Notes: generated by a model not told the origin, from the letters alone. Counted from the first letter of the stretch, positions 8,995 to 18,566 are shown. The stretch: DNA of 64,000 nt from Pseudomonas viridiflava (GCF_900590755.1 NZ_UUOC01000001.1:620001-684000), one strand, 5' to 3'. Numbers and translations are program-made.

Positions 8995-10368
8995 ATGGAC
9001 CACGCCTCACCACAACCTTCTACCCGGCTCACCTCCCGAGAATTTCGCGGGATGGTGGCCATCCTCATCTCCATCGCCCTTGCCACGCTCGATACCGCCA
9101 TTGCCAATACGGCGTTGCCCAGTATTGCGGCGGATTTGAACGCCTCACCTGCTGCGTCGGTCTGGGTGATCAACGCATATCAACTGGCGGCGGTCGCGAC
9201 GTTGCTCCCTCTGGCGGCACTGGGCGGAGTCATCGGACATCGTAAGGTCTACCTCGGCGGTTTGATCGTGTTTGTCGTCTCCTCAGTGCTGTGCAGCATG
9301 GCGTGGTCGCTGCCAACCCTGACCATCGCCCGGGTCATTCAAGGGCTGGGCGCCAGTGCCATCATGAGCGTCAACGCGGCGCTGATCGGTTCGATCTTTC
9401 CCCCGGAGCGGCTGGGTCGCGGGCTGGGCATGAATGCGCTGGTGGTCGGCACCTCCTTTGCCGCCGGCCCCACCATCGCTTCGCTGGTGCTGTCGGTGGC
9501 GAACTGGCCGTGGCTGTTTGCGATCAATCTGCCCATCGGCGTCTTTGCGCTGGTCTTCGCCTGGAACTCACTTCCTGCCAGCAAACCGTCCAGCCTGGGG
9601 TTTGACCGGATGACCGCCCTGCTTAACGTCATCACCTTCGGCGCATTGATCTACGCGCTGGGTGAAGCCGCGCAATTGGGCTCGATGAACCGCGTGCTGA
9701 TAGCCATGGCCGTGTTCCTGATTGCCGGTGCCATGATGCTGCGCCGGGAAGCGGGCCACCCGGCACCGATGTTCCCACTGGATCTGCTCAAGCGGCCGAT
9801 GTTCGCGCTGTCTGCCCTGACAGCGTTTTGCTCGTTTGCGACCCAGGGCGTGGCCTTCGTCTCGCTGCCGTTTTTCTTCGAAACCGTGCTCGGACGCGAC
9901 CCGATCCAGACCGGTTTTCTGATGACGCCCTGGTCAGTGGTCGTCGCAATGATCGCGCCAGTGGCCGGACGACTTTCAGACCGGTACGCGCCGGGCCTGC
10001 TCGGCGGTATCGGCCTGGCCATCCTCAGCGCCGGGATGATTTCTTTGACGTTGATGCCCGCCGACGCCAATGCGTGGGAAATCGGCATACGCATGATCAT
10101 CTGCGGATTGGGGTTCGGCTTCTTCCAGGCACCTAACCAGAAAGCCTTGATGACCAGCGCCCCCAGAGAACGAGCCAGTGGCGCCAGCGGGACCATCGCC
10201 ACCGCGCGCTTGATCGGCCAGGCCACAGGCGCGGCACTGGTTGCCTTGAGTTTTGGTATCAGTGGCGAGCACGGTCCGGTACTGGCTCTGGCCATCGGCG
10301 CAGGGTTCGCGGCGGTCGGCAGTGTCTCCAGCGGTTTGCGGCTGATAGCGGCAAATCCGCGCAGCTAA
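8995..10368 (+). CDS. MFS transporter, DHA2 (EmrB/QacA) family drug exporter
   Basis: A 457-residue membrane protein with about 14 hydrophobic segments. Family marks are LDTAIANTALPSIAADL in helix 1, VWVINAYQLA in helix 2, the loop GHRKVYLGG and the helix 5 region RVIQGLGASAIMSV. Proton-driven export of amphipathic drugs or biocides is the usual role. There is no adjacent MFP (EmrA) partner or dedicated regulator. The start follows a weak ribosome site (AGCGGAGT some distance upstream), so the exact N-terminus is less certain. Confidence 0.87.
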   Translation: MDHASPQPSTRLTSREFRGMVAILISIALATLDTAIANTALPSIAADLNASPAASVWVINAYQLAAVATLLPLAALGGVIGHRKVYLGGLIVFVVSSVLCSMAWSLPTLTIARVIQGLGASAIMSVNAALIGSIFPPERLGRGLGMNALVVGTSFAAGPTIASLVLSVANWPWLFAINLPIGVFALVFAWNSLPASKPSSLGFDRMTALLNVITFGALIYALGEAAQLGSMNRVLIAMAVFLIAGAMMLRREAGHPAPMFPLDLLKRPMFALSALTAFCSFATQGVAFVSLPFFFETVLGRDPIQTGFLMTPWSVVVAMIAPVAGRLSDRYAPGLLGGIGLAILSAGMISLTLMPADANAWEIGIRMIICGLGFGFFQAPNQKALMTSAPRERASGASGTIATARLIGQATGAALVALSFGISGEHGPVLALAIGAGFAAVGSVSSGLRLIAANPRS

Positions 10369-10481
10369 GCGATTACGGTGGCCGTTCGTAGGAAACTTCC
10401 GGCAGTTTCTGGCATCCCAGCTATGATGGCAAAAGGCCAAACCCTCAGAACCCGTCATTCGGCTGACTTCGGAAACACTCT

Positions 10482-12251
10482 ATGCACATAGCCTCACAAG
10501 CCGAACAACAACGACTGGCCGCCGTTCGCGCGCTCCAATGGCTGGAAACCGCTGCCAGCGAAAATTTTGATCGCATCTGCCGACTCGCAGCTGCTTATTT
10601 CGATGTACCCACGGTACTGGTATCGCTGGTCGACAGGGATCGGCAGTGGTTCGCCGGTCGGGTTGGCTTTGCCGTCAATCAGACGCCGATCAACCAATCG
10701 TTCTGCGCCCACACTATCCAGCAGGACGGCGTGATGCAGGTTGTGGACGCCTGCGCTGATCCACGCTTCATGGACAATGAGCTCGTGACCGCACCTGACG
10801 GCATCCGCTTTTATGCGGGCGCGCCGTTGGTGACCCGCGAGGGTCACGCCATCGGCAGCCTGTGCATCATCGATAAATGGCCGCATCAGTTGAGCCACAC
10901 TGAAACACTGGTATTGCAGGATCTGGCCGAGATGGTCATTGCGCAGATCGAACAGCGCCAGCAAACCCGAACCGCTCACCCGGCCAGCGGCCTGCCCAAT
11001 CTGCGCCAGTTTCTGGCCGACAATACTGGACCGTGGCTGAATACTGATTCGCCAGTTCGACTGCTGGCAGTCGTTGAGGTGGTGGACAGCCAATGGCCCT
11101 CTGACCCGAATGCCGATGACGGCTGCAATCTGATTGGCAGCAAGGCCGAGATGATTACAGCTCGTCTGGAACAGGCCGTGAACGCAAAATTCACGGCGTA
11201 CCAAATCAGCGAGCGCCATTTCTGCCTGTTGCTGCCCACGGCGGCGCACCTGAAGCAGCAACTGACCCAGACCTTGAGTGAACTGATCTGCGAGCCGTGC
11301 ACCGAGGACTCAATCTCGACCTTGCCCGGCGTCCGCTTGGGCATCGCCTGTTGTGAGGACGGTCAGCAGTCCGTCGGTGAATTGCTGCGCAAGGCGCGTA
11401 GCGCGGTTGACCAGGCGGCTCGGGACGGCATTGATTGGGGCGTCTGGGATGAAAACCCCAATAGCGCCTCTCGCCGTGCCATGACCCTGACTCTTGAAGT
11501 CGCCAGCGCGCTGGCCAACGGTGAAATGTCGCTGGTGTTTCAGCCACGCTTCAGGCTCGAAGACGGCCGACAGGTCAGTGCCGAAGCACTGTTGCGCTGG
11601 CACCATCCGCTGTTTGGCCCGGTTTCACCCGCCGAATTCATCCCCCTGATCGAGCGCTCCGGGCAAATCAGTCTGGTGACTCGCTGGGTGATCGACCACG
11701 CGCTGGCCGCCGCTGCAGAGTGGGAAGACACCGAAGCCACGGTATCGCTGAACCTGTCTGCGCTGGACTTTCAGCATCTGGACATTGCAGCGGCGCTCAA
11801 GACTGCCTGTGACGCCCATGGCATCAGCCCGCAAAGGGTCGAAGTGGAAATCACCGAAGGCGAATGGATCAGGGCCAGTACCACAGTGCTTGCCCAACTG
11901 TCAGAGATACGTGCCCTGGGCGTCGATGTCGCCATCGATGATTTCGGCACTGGCTACAGTAACTTTGCCTATCTGCACGAAATCCCGGCCAACGTGATCA
12001 AACTGGATAAATCCATCATCACCGACCTGGAAAACAAGCCGCGCAACTGCATCATCGCCCAGTCGATCTTCCAGCTCGCCCACCGGCTGGGTTACCGAAC
12101 CGTGGCCGAGGGCATCGAAACATTCAAATGCCTGGACTTGGTCAGAAGCTATGGCTGCCACGAAGCACAGGGCTTCTTCCTCAGCCGTCCGCTGACTGCG
12201 GCGCAGATCAAACAGACGACCTTGGGCAGCCACTTCCTGCTCAATGCTTGA
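10482..12251 (+). CDS. GAF - degenerate GGDEF - EAL protein (probable c-di-GMP phosphodiesterase)
   Basis: A 589-residue cytoplasmic signalling protein. Residues about 25-155 form a GAF domain. Residues about 170-325 look like a GGDEF domain that has lost its signature (SERHF around residues 244-248 where GGDEF should be). Residues about 335-580 are an EAL domain with EALLRW at 368-373, NLSALDF, EITEGEW, DDFGTGYSNFAYL, IKLDKSI, VAEGIET and a conserved Gln in EAQGFFLSRPL. All metal and catalytic residues of an active EAL are present, so it probably hydrolyses c-di-GMP under control of the GAF ligand. It stands alone on the + strand and converges with a tiny minus-strand gene. Confidence 0.88.
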   Translation: MHIASQAEQQRLAAVRALQWLETAASENFDRICRLAAAYFDVPTVLVSLVDRDRQWFAGRVGFAVNQTPINQSFCAHTIQQDGVMQVVDACADPRFMDNELVTAPDGIRFYAGAPLVTREGHAIGSLCIIDKWPHQLSHTETLVLQDLAEMVIAQIEQRQQTRTAHPASGLPNLRQFLADNTGPWLNTDSPVRLLAVVEVVDSQWPSDPNADDGCNLIGSKAEMITARLEQAVNAKFTAYQISERHFCLLLPTAAHLKQQLTQTLSELICEPCTEDSISTLPGVRLGIACCEDGQQSVGELLRKARSAVDQAARDGIDWGVWDENPNSASRRAMTLTLEVASALANGEMSLVFQPRFRLEDGRQVSAEALLRWHHPLFGPVSPAEFIPLIERSGQISLVTRWVIDHALAAAAEWEDTEATVSLNLSALDFQHLDIAAALKTACDAHGISPQRVEVEITEGEWIRASTTVLAQLSEIRALGVDVAIDDFGTGYSNFAYLHEIPANVIKLDKSIITDLENKPRNCIIAQSIFQLAHRLGYRTVAEGIETFKCLDLVRSYGCHEAQGFFLSRPLTAAQIKQTTLGSHFLLNA

Positions 12252-12261
12252 TCAGCTGCGA

Positions 12262-12429
12262 TTACTGATCGGTTTCGTAGGGCGGATATTGCTCATCCGG
12301 CACACGCTTGTCAGCGTCCACATCTTGATTGCCGGGTGGAGCTTTGGCCGGGTGCGGCGGATCAATCTGCGGGTCGCCAAGATCAGGAGAGTCCGGATCG
12401 AAGTCGGGTTCTTGCTCGTGGTTGGCCAT
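12262..12429 (-). CDS. Tiny acidic Pro-rich hypothetical protein
   Basis: A 55-residue product found by translating the reverse strand: it starts MANHEQEPDFDPDSPDLGD and ends PYETDQ. The ATG is preceded by an excellent GAGGTGA ribosome site at 4-base spacing, and codon use is normal for this genome. It is rich in Asp, Pro and Glu with no hydrophobic segment, so it is probably disordered. DPDSP and the DVDAD stretch recall the 86-residue acidic protein at 7009-7269. It is short enough to be missed by length cut-offs. Function unknown. Confidence 0.68.
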   Translation of the reverse strand: MANHEQEPDFDPDSPDLGDPQIDPPHPAKAPPGNQDVDADKRVPDEQYPPYETDQ

Positions 12430-12558
12430 ATTCACCTCTCGTCAAACGCCCAGGAGGCCTGGGCTGCTTGATTGGGAAAGCGCGTGAGTGGCGAAGTGCG
12501 GCGCGGCTGACGAGTGGTGTATCAGATACACCGATTTCGTAACCTGCGTGACGTCAAA

Positions 12559-12648
12559 CTGTAGGAGTGAGCTTGCTCGCGATAGCGTCCAGTCAAACGA
12601 TACATGTCTGCAAGAAAACCGCTATCGCGAGCAAGCTCACTCCTACAG
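12559..12648. repeat. REP hairpin (GTAGGAGTGAGCTTGC type)
   Basis: Inverted pair of the second REP class, arms reading through GCTTGCTCGCGATAGC and its complement, between the tiny acidic gene and the 3' end of the hybrid kinase gene. Confidence 0.85.
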
Positions 12649-12656
12649 GGCCGCGT

Positions 12657-15458
12657 TTAACGTCCGCTGATCTCACTACGCAGCAACCGCGCCAACGCCT
12701 CGACCGAATAAGGCTTCTGCAGGAAGGTGAAACCCTGCGAATTGCCCTGGGCCAGTGCCGGGCTATAACCGCTGGTGAGGACGATGGGCATGTGTGGATA
12801 AAGACGTTTGATTTCCAGTGCCAGCTCCACACCATTCATGCCAGGCATGACCACGTCGGAAAACACTGCCTGAAAGGTCGGCGCCTGTTCAGCGAGGATC
12901 GCTAACGCTTGCGCGCCGTTCTTCGCCCAATCAATGCGGTAGCCCAGTTCTCTGAGGGTCTGGGTGGAAAATTCACCGATTTCCAGGTTGTCTTCCACCA
13001 CCAGCAATCGGGCGCCGTCGCCATCGCTCTGGGGCTGATGCGGGTCGAGCACAGGCTGATCGACCACCGCCACCGGCATCGCTTGAGGCAGATAGAGGGT
13101 GAACTTGCTGCCAGCATCGGGCTGGCTTTCGACGATGACTTCGCCGCCCGATTGCTTGGCAAAACCGAACACCTGAGAAAGCCCCAGCCCAGTCCCTTTG
13201 CCCACTTCCTTGGTGGTGTAGAACGGATCGAAAATTCGGTGCAGCTGTTCCGGAGCGATGCCTGAGCCCGTGTCAATCAGGGACACTGCCACGTAATTAC
13301 CATCCGCCGCCGCATGAGCACGACGCGCTGGCAAGTGTTGCACGGGCTCGACACAAATCCTCAAGACGCCCTCGCCGTTCATGGCATCCCGGGCGTTGAC
13401 GGCCATGTTGATCAACGCGGTATCGAACTGCCCGGCATCGGCATTGATATGGCACGGGATCTCGGGGAGCTCGATCAGTACCTGAATCCGGGCACCGGTC
13501 AGCGAGCCGATCATGTCGCCGATGGTCCGTACGCTTTTGCCCACTTCAAAGACTTCCGGGCGCAAGGTTTGCTGACGAGAAAACGCCAGCAGTTGAGCGG
13601 TGAGTTTGCTGGCACGATCCACTGCGTCGGAAATGGCGTCGATATAACGACGACGGCGCTTTTCGTCCAGACTGCGTTTGAGCAAGTCGGTCGAGGCTTT
13701 GACCACGGTCAGCAGGTTGTTGAAATCGTGAGCAACACCACCAGTTAACTGGCCCACCGCCTCCATCTTCTGCGACTGGCGCAAGGCTTCTTCGGTTTTG
13801 CGCAGCGCCTCGGCGGCTTCACGTTCGACCTGAATATCCCGGCCCACGGCATGGATGTACGACTGATCCGGCACCGCTGTCCAGGATAGCCAGCGGTAGG
13901 AGCCGTCCTTGTGTAGATAGCGGTTTTCGAAGTTGGGGAAGCTGACGCCCTGGGCCAGATCCTGGGTCGCAGCGGACGTGATCTGGTCATCATCAGGATG
14001 AAGAAAATCGAGAAACGATTTGCCCTTCAGCTCGCTCTGGCTCCAGCCCAGCACCTGAGTCCAGGCTGGATTCACCGCAACGATCTCACCGTTGAACTCG
14101 GCAATCAGCATCAGATCCGTGGACAGACGCCAGATCCGATCACGGTCCTGAGTCCGCGCTTCGACGCGTTCTTCGAGAGTAGCGTTGAGACGCCGCAAGT
14201 CCTCTTCCGCCTCGCGGGTGGCGGTAATGTCCCGGGAAATACAGAGGATTTTTTCGACGGTGCCTTGCTCGTCGTAAATAGGCGTGACCTGCACATCCCA
14301 CCACTTGGGTGTACCCAGGAACGTATTGGCAACCCCTTGGAAGCGTCCCGAAATACCGACCTTGGCCTGCGCAATCGCGGCCTTGGCGTCAAGGTGCCCC
14401 TGGTCTTGCCAGAAGTCGGGCCATGGACAGCCCCGCACCTCATTGAAGTCGCTGACTTCCATGACCTTCATGCCGCCTTCGCTCATGAAGGCCAGCTTGC
14501 CATCCAGGTCTATCACCTTGATGCAGTCATTGCTGCTGGCCAGAACCCGGCTATTGAACTCTTGGGTCTCGCGCAACGCAGATTCAGTGCGCTTGGTCTC
14601 GGTGACATCCTTGAACAACACCGCAACCCGGTTTTGCTCCTGGCCATCCACCTTGTAGGCATAGATTTCATACCAGCGCCCGGCCAGTGCGATGGCTGGA
14701 GCATCGAAGCCGATGGACTCGCCGGTCAAGGCCACCCGAGCATAAGCGTCAAACCACGGCTGCGGCTGACCCTGCGCGAGGTCACGCATGCTCTGGCTGA
14801 TCATCTGCTTGAGCTGCGTCATGCCTTCGAAGGCCGGGTTGATTTCGACGAAGTGAAATTCGGACAACGCATCGTTGATGAAGCTGACATCCACCACGCA
14901 GAAGCCGATGTCGATGCCGCGAAACAACTCACGATAACGCTCGTCACGGGACTTCATTTGCTGCGCCAGCTGCACCGTCCGAGTGGTTTCCACGGTGTGG
15001 ACCAGCACACCCATGACCGTTTCTTCGTCCTCGTCATAGAGCGGCGAAAACGAGAACGTCCACCAGGTCTGCTCCGGCACACCGTAGCGCGCCATGCTGA
15101 TCGGCTGGTTTTCGAAACGGCTGGATTGCCCGGCGAATGCCTGTTCGAACATGGGCCGTACCTGCTCCCAGGCATCGGCCCACAAGGTGGTGATGCTTTG
15201 CCCGAGGGCAGTGGCGAGTCGCGGTCCAAGGATCGGCCGGTAGGCGTCGTTGAAGAAAAACATCAACTCCGGTCCCCAGACCAGATACAGGCTCTCGGGC
15301 GAGTTGAGCATCATGCTCAGCGCCGAACGCAGCGACACCGGCCATTGCTCCCTCGCACCGAGGGGCGAATCCGACCAGTCACGGGCTCTGATAGCAGCTC
15401 CGGTCTCGCCACCGTTAAGAGTCGATGGAACAGGTTTGGGGGCGGAGTTAATGGTCAT
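12657..15458 (-). CDS. Multi-PAS hybrid sensor histidine kinase with C-terminal receiver
   Basis: A 933-residue cytoplasmic kinase without membrane helices. Order: PAS-like sensor (about 45-160), PAS (172-290), PAS (300-415), PAS/PAC (440-550), HisKA with phospho-acceptor His577 in GGVAHDFNN, HATPase with NMAVNARDAM, DTGSGI, and GKGTGLGLSQVFGF, then a receiver domain whose phospho-acceptor is Asp868 in SDVVMPGMNG with Lys in LQKPYS. It probably senses an intracellular cue such as redox, light or oxygen and passes phosphate to a distant output. It is divergent from the riboswitch-controlled TonB receptor. A kinase of the same class lies at 51856-53577 with an almost identical H-box region. Confidence 0.92.
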   Translation of the reverse strand: MTINSAPKPVPSTLNGGETGAAIRARDWSDSPLGAREQWPVSLRSALSMMLNSPESLYLVWGPELMFFFNDAYRPILGPRLATALGQSITTLWADAWEQVRPMFEQAFAGQSSRFENQPISMARYGVPEQTWWTFSFSPLYDEDEETVMGVLVHTVETTRTVQLAQQMKSRDERYRELFRGIDIGFCVVDVSFINDALSEFHFVEINPAFEGMTQLKQMISQSMRDLAQGQPQPWFDAYARVALTGESIGFDAPAIALAGRWYEIYAYKVDGQEQNRVAVLFKDVTETKRTESALRETQEFNSRVLASSNDCIKVIDLDGKLAFMSEGGMKVMEVSDFNEVRGCPWPDFWQDQGHLDAKAAIAQAKVGISGRFQGVANTFLGTPKWWDVQVTPIYDEQGTVEKILCISRDITATREAEEDLRRLNATLEERVEARTQDRDRIWRLSTDLMLIAEFNGEIVAVNPAWTQVLGWSQSELKGKSFLDFLHPDDDQITSAATQDLAQGVSFPNFENRYLHKDGSYRWLSWTAVPDQSYIHAVGRDIQVEREAAEALRKTEEALRQSQKMEAVGQLTGGVAHDFNNLLTVVKASTDLLKRSLDEKRRRRYIDAISDAVDRASKLTAQLLAFSRQQTLRPEVFEVGKSVRTIGDMIGSLTGARIQVLIELPEIPCHINADAGQFDTALINMAVNARDAMNGEGVLRICVEPVQHLPARRAHAAADGNYVAVSLIDTGSGIAPEQLHRIFDPFYTTKEVGKGTGLGLSQVFGFAKQSGGEVIVESQPDAGSKFTLYLPQAMPVAVVDQPVLDPHQPQSDGDGARLLVVEDNLEIGEFSTQTLRELGYRIDWAKNGAQALAILAEQAPTFQAVFSDVVMPGMNGVELALEIKRLYPHMPIVLTSGYSPALAQGNSQGFTFLQKPYSVEALARLLRSEISGR

Positions 15459-15670
15459 TACTCAATACTTAAGCGTCATTTTGACGATGATCGGCCGAGC
15501 AGGCACACGAAGATCGTAGAGTTTGGAGTGCTGGCGAACAAGTGGCAACCACCGGACGGCGGTTTCTGCCTGCCGTCTGCGGGAGTAGACCGCCAGCGGG
15601 CCGAGACGTTCTTCGCGAGCCTATACACAGAAGATTGACGCGACCGTTCATCGGTGGTCAGATGCGCGCC

Positions 15671-15854
15671 AGTTTCAGGTGCCTCATGCCGCCGAGCATG
15701 AGGTGAAACGGGAAGCCGGTGCGTCATTGCGATGACTAGTCCGGCGCTGCCCCCGCAACGGTAAGCGAGCGAAACATTCGACAGACCACTGTGCAACCGC
15801 ATGGGAAGGTGAATGTTTCATGACCCTCGCAAGCCCGGAGACCGGCCTGCAACT
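15671..15854 (+). promoter_or_regulatory. Cobalamin (B12) riboswitch
   Basis: Conserved aptamer elements appear in order: GGTGCC near 15679, GTGAAACGGGAAGCCGGTG near 15703, CTGCCCCCGCAACGGTAA near 15747, TGGGAAGG near 15802, and the 3' B12 box AAGCCCGGAGACCGGCC near 15831-15847. The outer P1 stem can be drawn between AGTTTCAGG (15671-15679) and CCTGCAACT (15846-15854). It lies in the leader of the TonB receptor gene, so B12 should shut the receptor off. Confidence 0.93.
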
Positions 15855-15877
15855 TCGTTTTGGCAAACCCGCGGTGG

Positions 15878-15915
15878 GCGGGCGCAGGCCGGTTTCCGTG
15901 GGCTTTTGCGCCCGC
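15878..15915 (+). promoter_or_regulatory. Hairpin in riboswitch leader (possible expression platform)
   Basis: Perfect 9-bp inverted repeat GCGGGCGCA (15878-15886) and TGCGCCCGC (15907-15915) between the aptamer and the receptor start codon. No T run follows, so it is not a classical intrinsic terminator. It may serve in the riboswitch switching structure or in Rho-dependent control. Confidence 0.4.
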
Positions 15916-15970
15916 GATTCCTCATGCGTTATTCCCCCGGGATCCATTCATTCCTTTTGGTTGGAATCGT

Positions 15971-18109
15971 ATGTCCCGCAAATCCCTGCTTCAAACCCTG
16001 GCGACCCGGTCGCTGCTTCCCTGTCTGGCCCTTTCGACGACCGCCTATGCGGCTGACGAAAATCTCGTCGCCCTGCCTTCAACCGCGATTACCGAGCGCG
16101 CAGACAATGGCGAGGCCAGTCTTGACCGCGCCCTGCCCGCTGGCTCACGGCTGAATCTGACAGCCCTGGAAAACCCCGCCAGCCTCAGCAGCCTGGGCAC
16201 CGAGGCCATCAGCAATCGCAATAACCTGACCGTCCAGGACGCCGTGACCCGCTCGCCGGGCATCACCAGCATTGCAGCGCCGGGCAATGGCAATACGGCG
16301 CTGTCGGCACGGGGCTTTTCCGGACACGAATCGGTGATGACCCTGTTCGACGGCGCACGGCTGTACACCGGTTTTGGCACCCAGACTTTTCCGGTGGACC
16401 CGTGGATGGTCGAGCGCATCGACGTGATTCGCGGCCCAGCGTCGGTGTTGTATGGCGAAGGCGCGACCGGTGCGGTGATCAACGTGATCCCCAGGAAGCC
16501 ATTCGAGGGTGAAATCCATAACAGGCTGCGTCTGGGTTACGGCTCCGATGATCGCCAGCAACTGGGCCTGGACAGCGGCGGTTCGCTAAGCGACACCCTG
16601 AGTTATCGCCTGACCCTCAATCAGGAGCAAAGCAACGGCTGGGTCGACAACGGCAACTCCCGAAGCCTGGCCCTGAGCGCCGCTTTGCGCTGGCAGGCCA
16701 CGGATGACCTGGCAATCACCTTCGCCCACGAGCGTGGCGACAGCGAGCCCATGAGCTACTTCGGCACACCGCTGATCGACGGCCATTACCGCGACAGCGT
16801 CCGTGACAAGAACTACAACCTGCACAACGCAGTGCAGCGCTATAACGACGAATGGACCCGCTTCAATACCGACTGGGCCATCAACGACGACGTCAGCGCC
16901 AGCAACCAGCTGTATTACATCAAAAGCCGTCGCCACTGGCGCAACGCCGAAGCCTATAACTGGAGCAACGCCCAGGGGCAGCTGTTGCGCGGTGACTATC
17001 TGGAGATCAAACACGATCAGGAACAGATCGGCGACCGCCAGAGCTTCACCTTCAATCATTCGCTGTTCGGCCTGGACAGCAGAACCGTGGTGGGCGCCGA
17101 GTACAACCGGATTCGCTTCGGGGTGGTCAACAACTCGCCGTACAGCGATGTAGGCGGCGACTACATTGATCCTTGGAATCCGGCAGATGGCTATTTTACG
17201 AGTCAATCGCCGCTGCTGCCGCTGGCTGACAGCACAACCCGCACCTTTGCTTTGTTCGCGGAAAACCGTCTGCAATTGTCCGAGCGATGGTCGCTGGTCA
17301 CGGGGATTCGTCGCGATCAGAACCACATCGACCGCAACGACTTGCGCGCCGACACCCGCAGCGATCGCAGCCTGACCGGTGGCAACTGGCGCGCCGGGCT
17401 GGTGTTCGCAGTGACCGATCAGCTGTCGCTGTATGGCCAGTACTCCACCAGCGAAGACGGCGTCAGCAACCTGATCAGCCTCAACCCCACTCAACAGCAG
17501 ATGGACCTGACCGAAGCAAAGCAGACCGAGTTCGGCCTCAAGCAGCAATTCTGGGAGGGACGTGGGGAATGGACCCTGGCGGCCTACCACATCGTGAAGA
17601 AGAAACTGCTGACCACCGACCCGCTGACGCGCCTGACCCAGCAAGTGGGTCAGCAATCTTCCGACGGTCTGGAAGCCTCGCTGGAACTGGCTTTGAGCCA
17701 GGGCTGGCATGTCTCGGCCAACGCGGCGCTGGTGCGTGCCGAATATGACAAGTTCTATGAAACCGTGGCTGGCCAGGCGGTATCCCGGGCGGGCAACCAT
17801 CCCACCGACGTGCCACGACGCAGCGCCAACCTGTGGCTCAGCAAAGCCCTGACCCAGGACCTGGATGCAGGCATCGGCCTGCGTTATGTCGACGCCCGTT
17901 ATGCCAACGCCGCCAACACCGCCGACGTCCCGGGCTACACCGTGCTCGACGCCAACCTGGGCTGGAACGCCCTGCCCGACGTGCGCCTGGGGCTGCAACT
18001 GAACAACCTGCTCGACCGCCGCTACGCCGTCGCCGCGCAGAACAGCGGCCAGCAATGGCTCATGGGCCAGCCCCGGTCGTTGTTTGTGACGGCGGATTAT
18101 AGTTTTTGA
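15971..18109 (+). CDS. TonB-dependent outer-membrane receptor under B12 riboswitch control
   Basis: A 712-residue outer-membrane receptor. A signal peptide (MSRKSLLQTLATRSLLP to about AYAAD) is followed by a plug domain with VQDAVTRSPGI, GFSGHESVMTLFDGARLY and RIDVIRGPASVLYGEGATG, then a 22-strand barrel ending in aromatic YSF. The ATG at 15971 is chosen because upstream in-frame starts fall in the riboswitch leader. The protein resembles ferric-siderophore receptors (FhuE/FpvA-like), yet its leader carries a cobalamin riboswitch, so cobalamin or another corrinoid is the more likely cargo. There is no STN signalling domain and no adjacent ABC importer. Confidence 0.9.
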   Translation: MSRKSLLQTLATRSLLPCLALSTTAYAADENLVALPSTAITERADNGEASLDRALPAGSRLNLTALENPASLSSLGTEAISNRNNLTVQDAVTRSPGITSIAAPGNGNTALSARGFSGHESVMTLFDGARLYTGFGTQTFPVDPWMVERIDVIRGPASVLYGEGATGAVINVIPRKPFEGEIHNRLRLGYGSDDRQQLGLDSGGSLSDTLSYRLTLNQEQSNGWVDNGNSRSLALSAALRWQATDDLAITFAHERGDSEPMSYFGTPLIDGHYRDSVRDKNYNLHNAVQRYNDEWTRFNTDWAINDDVSASNQLYYIKSRRHWRNAEAYNWSNAQGQLLRGDYLEIKHDQEQIGDRQSFTFNHSLFGLDSRTVVGAEYNRIRFGVVNNSPYSDVGGDYIDPWNPADGYFTSQSPLLPLADSTTRTFALFAENRLQLSERWSLVTGIRRDQNHIDRNDLRADTRSDRSLTGGNWRAGLVFAVTDQLSLYGQYSTSEDGVSNLISLNPTQQQMDLTEAKQTEFGLKQQFWEGRGEWTLAAYHIVKKKLLTTDPLTRLTQQVGQQSSDGLEASLELALSQGWHVSANAALVRAEYDKFYETVAGQAVSRAGNHPTDVPRRSANLWLSKALTQDLDAGIGLRYVDARYANAANTADVPGYTVLDANLGWNALPDVRLGLQLNNLLDRRYAVAAQNSGQQWLMGQPRSLFVTADYSF

Positions 18110-18118
18110 TGTGCTGAA

Positions 18119-18208
18119 GTGGGACCGGCTTTAGCCGGGGAGAGGCCGGTACATTCACTCCGTATCTATCGTCTGAAATGCCGCCTTCCCGGCTAAAGCC
18201 GGTCCCAC
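18119..18208. repeat. REP hairpin (GTGGGACCGGCTTTAGCC type)
   Basis: Inverted pair of a third REP class with arms GTGGGACCGGCTTTAGCCGG and complement, ten bases after the receptor stop codon. It could act as a bidirectional terminator. Confidence 0.85.
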
Positions 18209-18236
18209 GTCGTTAGCCCAAGCATTGCGCTGGTCC

Positions 18237-18560
18237 TGTAGGAGCTGACCGAGTTTACGAGGGCTGCGAAAGCGGTGGGTCAGACGAACCTCTTTCGTCG
18301 CCGTCGTAACTTGCGACAACTCCAGAGATGGCTTTCTACTGTAGGAGTGAGCTTGCTCGCGATCCAGTGCGCAGCGCTGGCAATGGATTCAAATTTGAAT
18401 CTGATTGAAGGCCGTTCCGGCCTTATCGCGAGCAAGCTCACTCCTACAGGTTCTGCGTATTCTCAGGCACACCCCGGCCGGGGGCTGACCGAGGTTACGA
18501 GGGCTGCGAAGGCGGTTTGCCTGACACACCGCTGTTCGCAGCCTTCGGTAGTTCCTACAG
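18237..18560. repeat. Cluster of three further REP elements
   Basis: This gene-free stretch holds a decayed type-1 copy (18237-18326), a type-2 inverted pair (18339-18449) and a type-1 pair with the longer CTGACCGAGGTTACGAGG arm (18484-18560). Nothing else was recognised between the receptor and the LysR gene. Confidence 0.8.
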
Positions 18561-18566
18561 ACCAGC

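Noticed and set aside
13998..15638. 546-codon plus-strand frame
   Set aside because: Antisense to the multi-PAS kinase, whose domains are all intact; no family features in the shadow frame.
15820..16056. Upstream start codons for the TonB receptor (15860 and others)
   Set aside because: They fall in the riboswitch leader and would put extra residues before a normal signal peptide.
16586..18055. 489-codon minus-strand frame
   Set aside because: Shadow of the TonB receptor barrel; composition is biased and no motif is recognisable.
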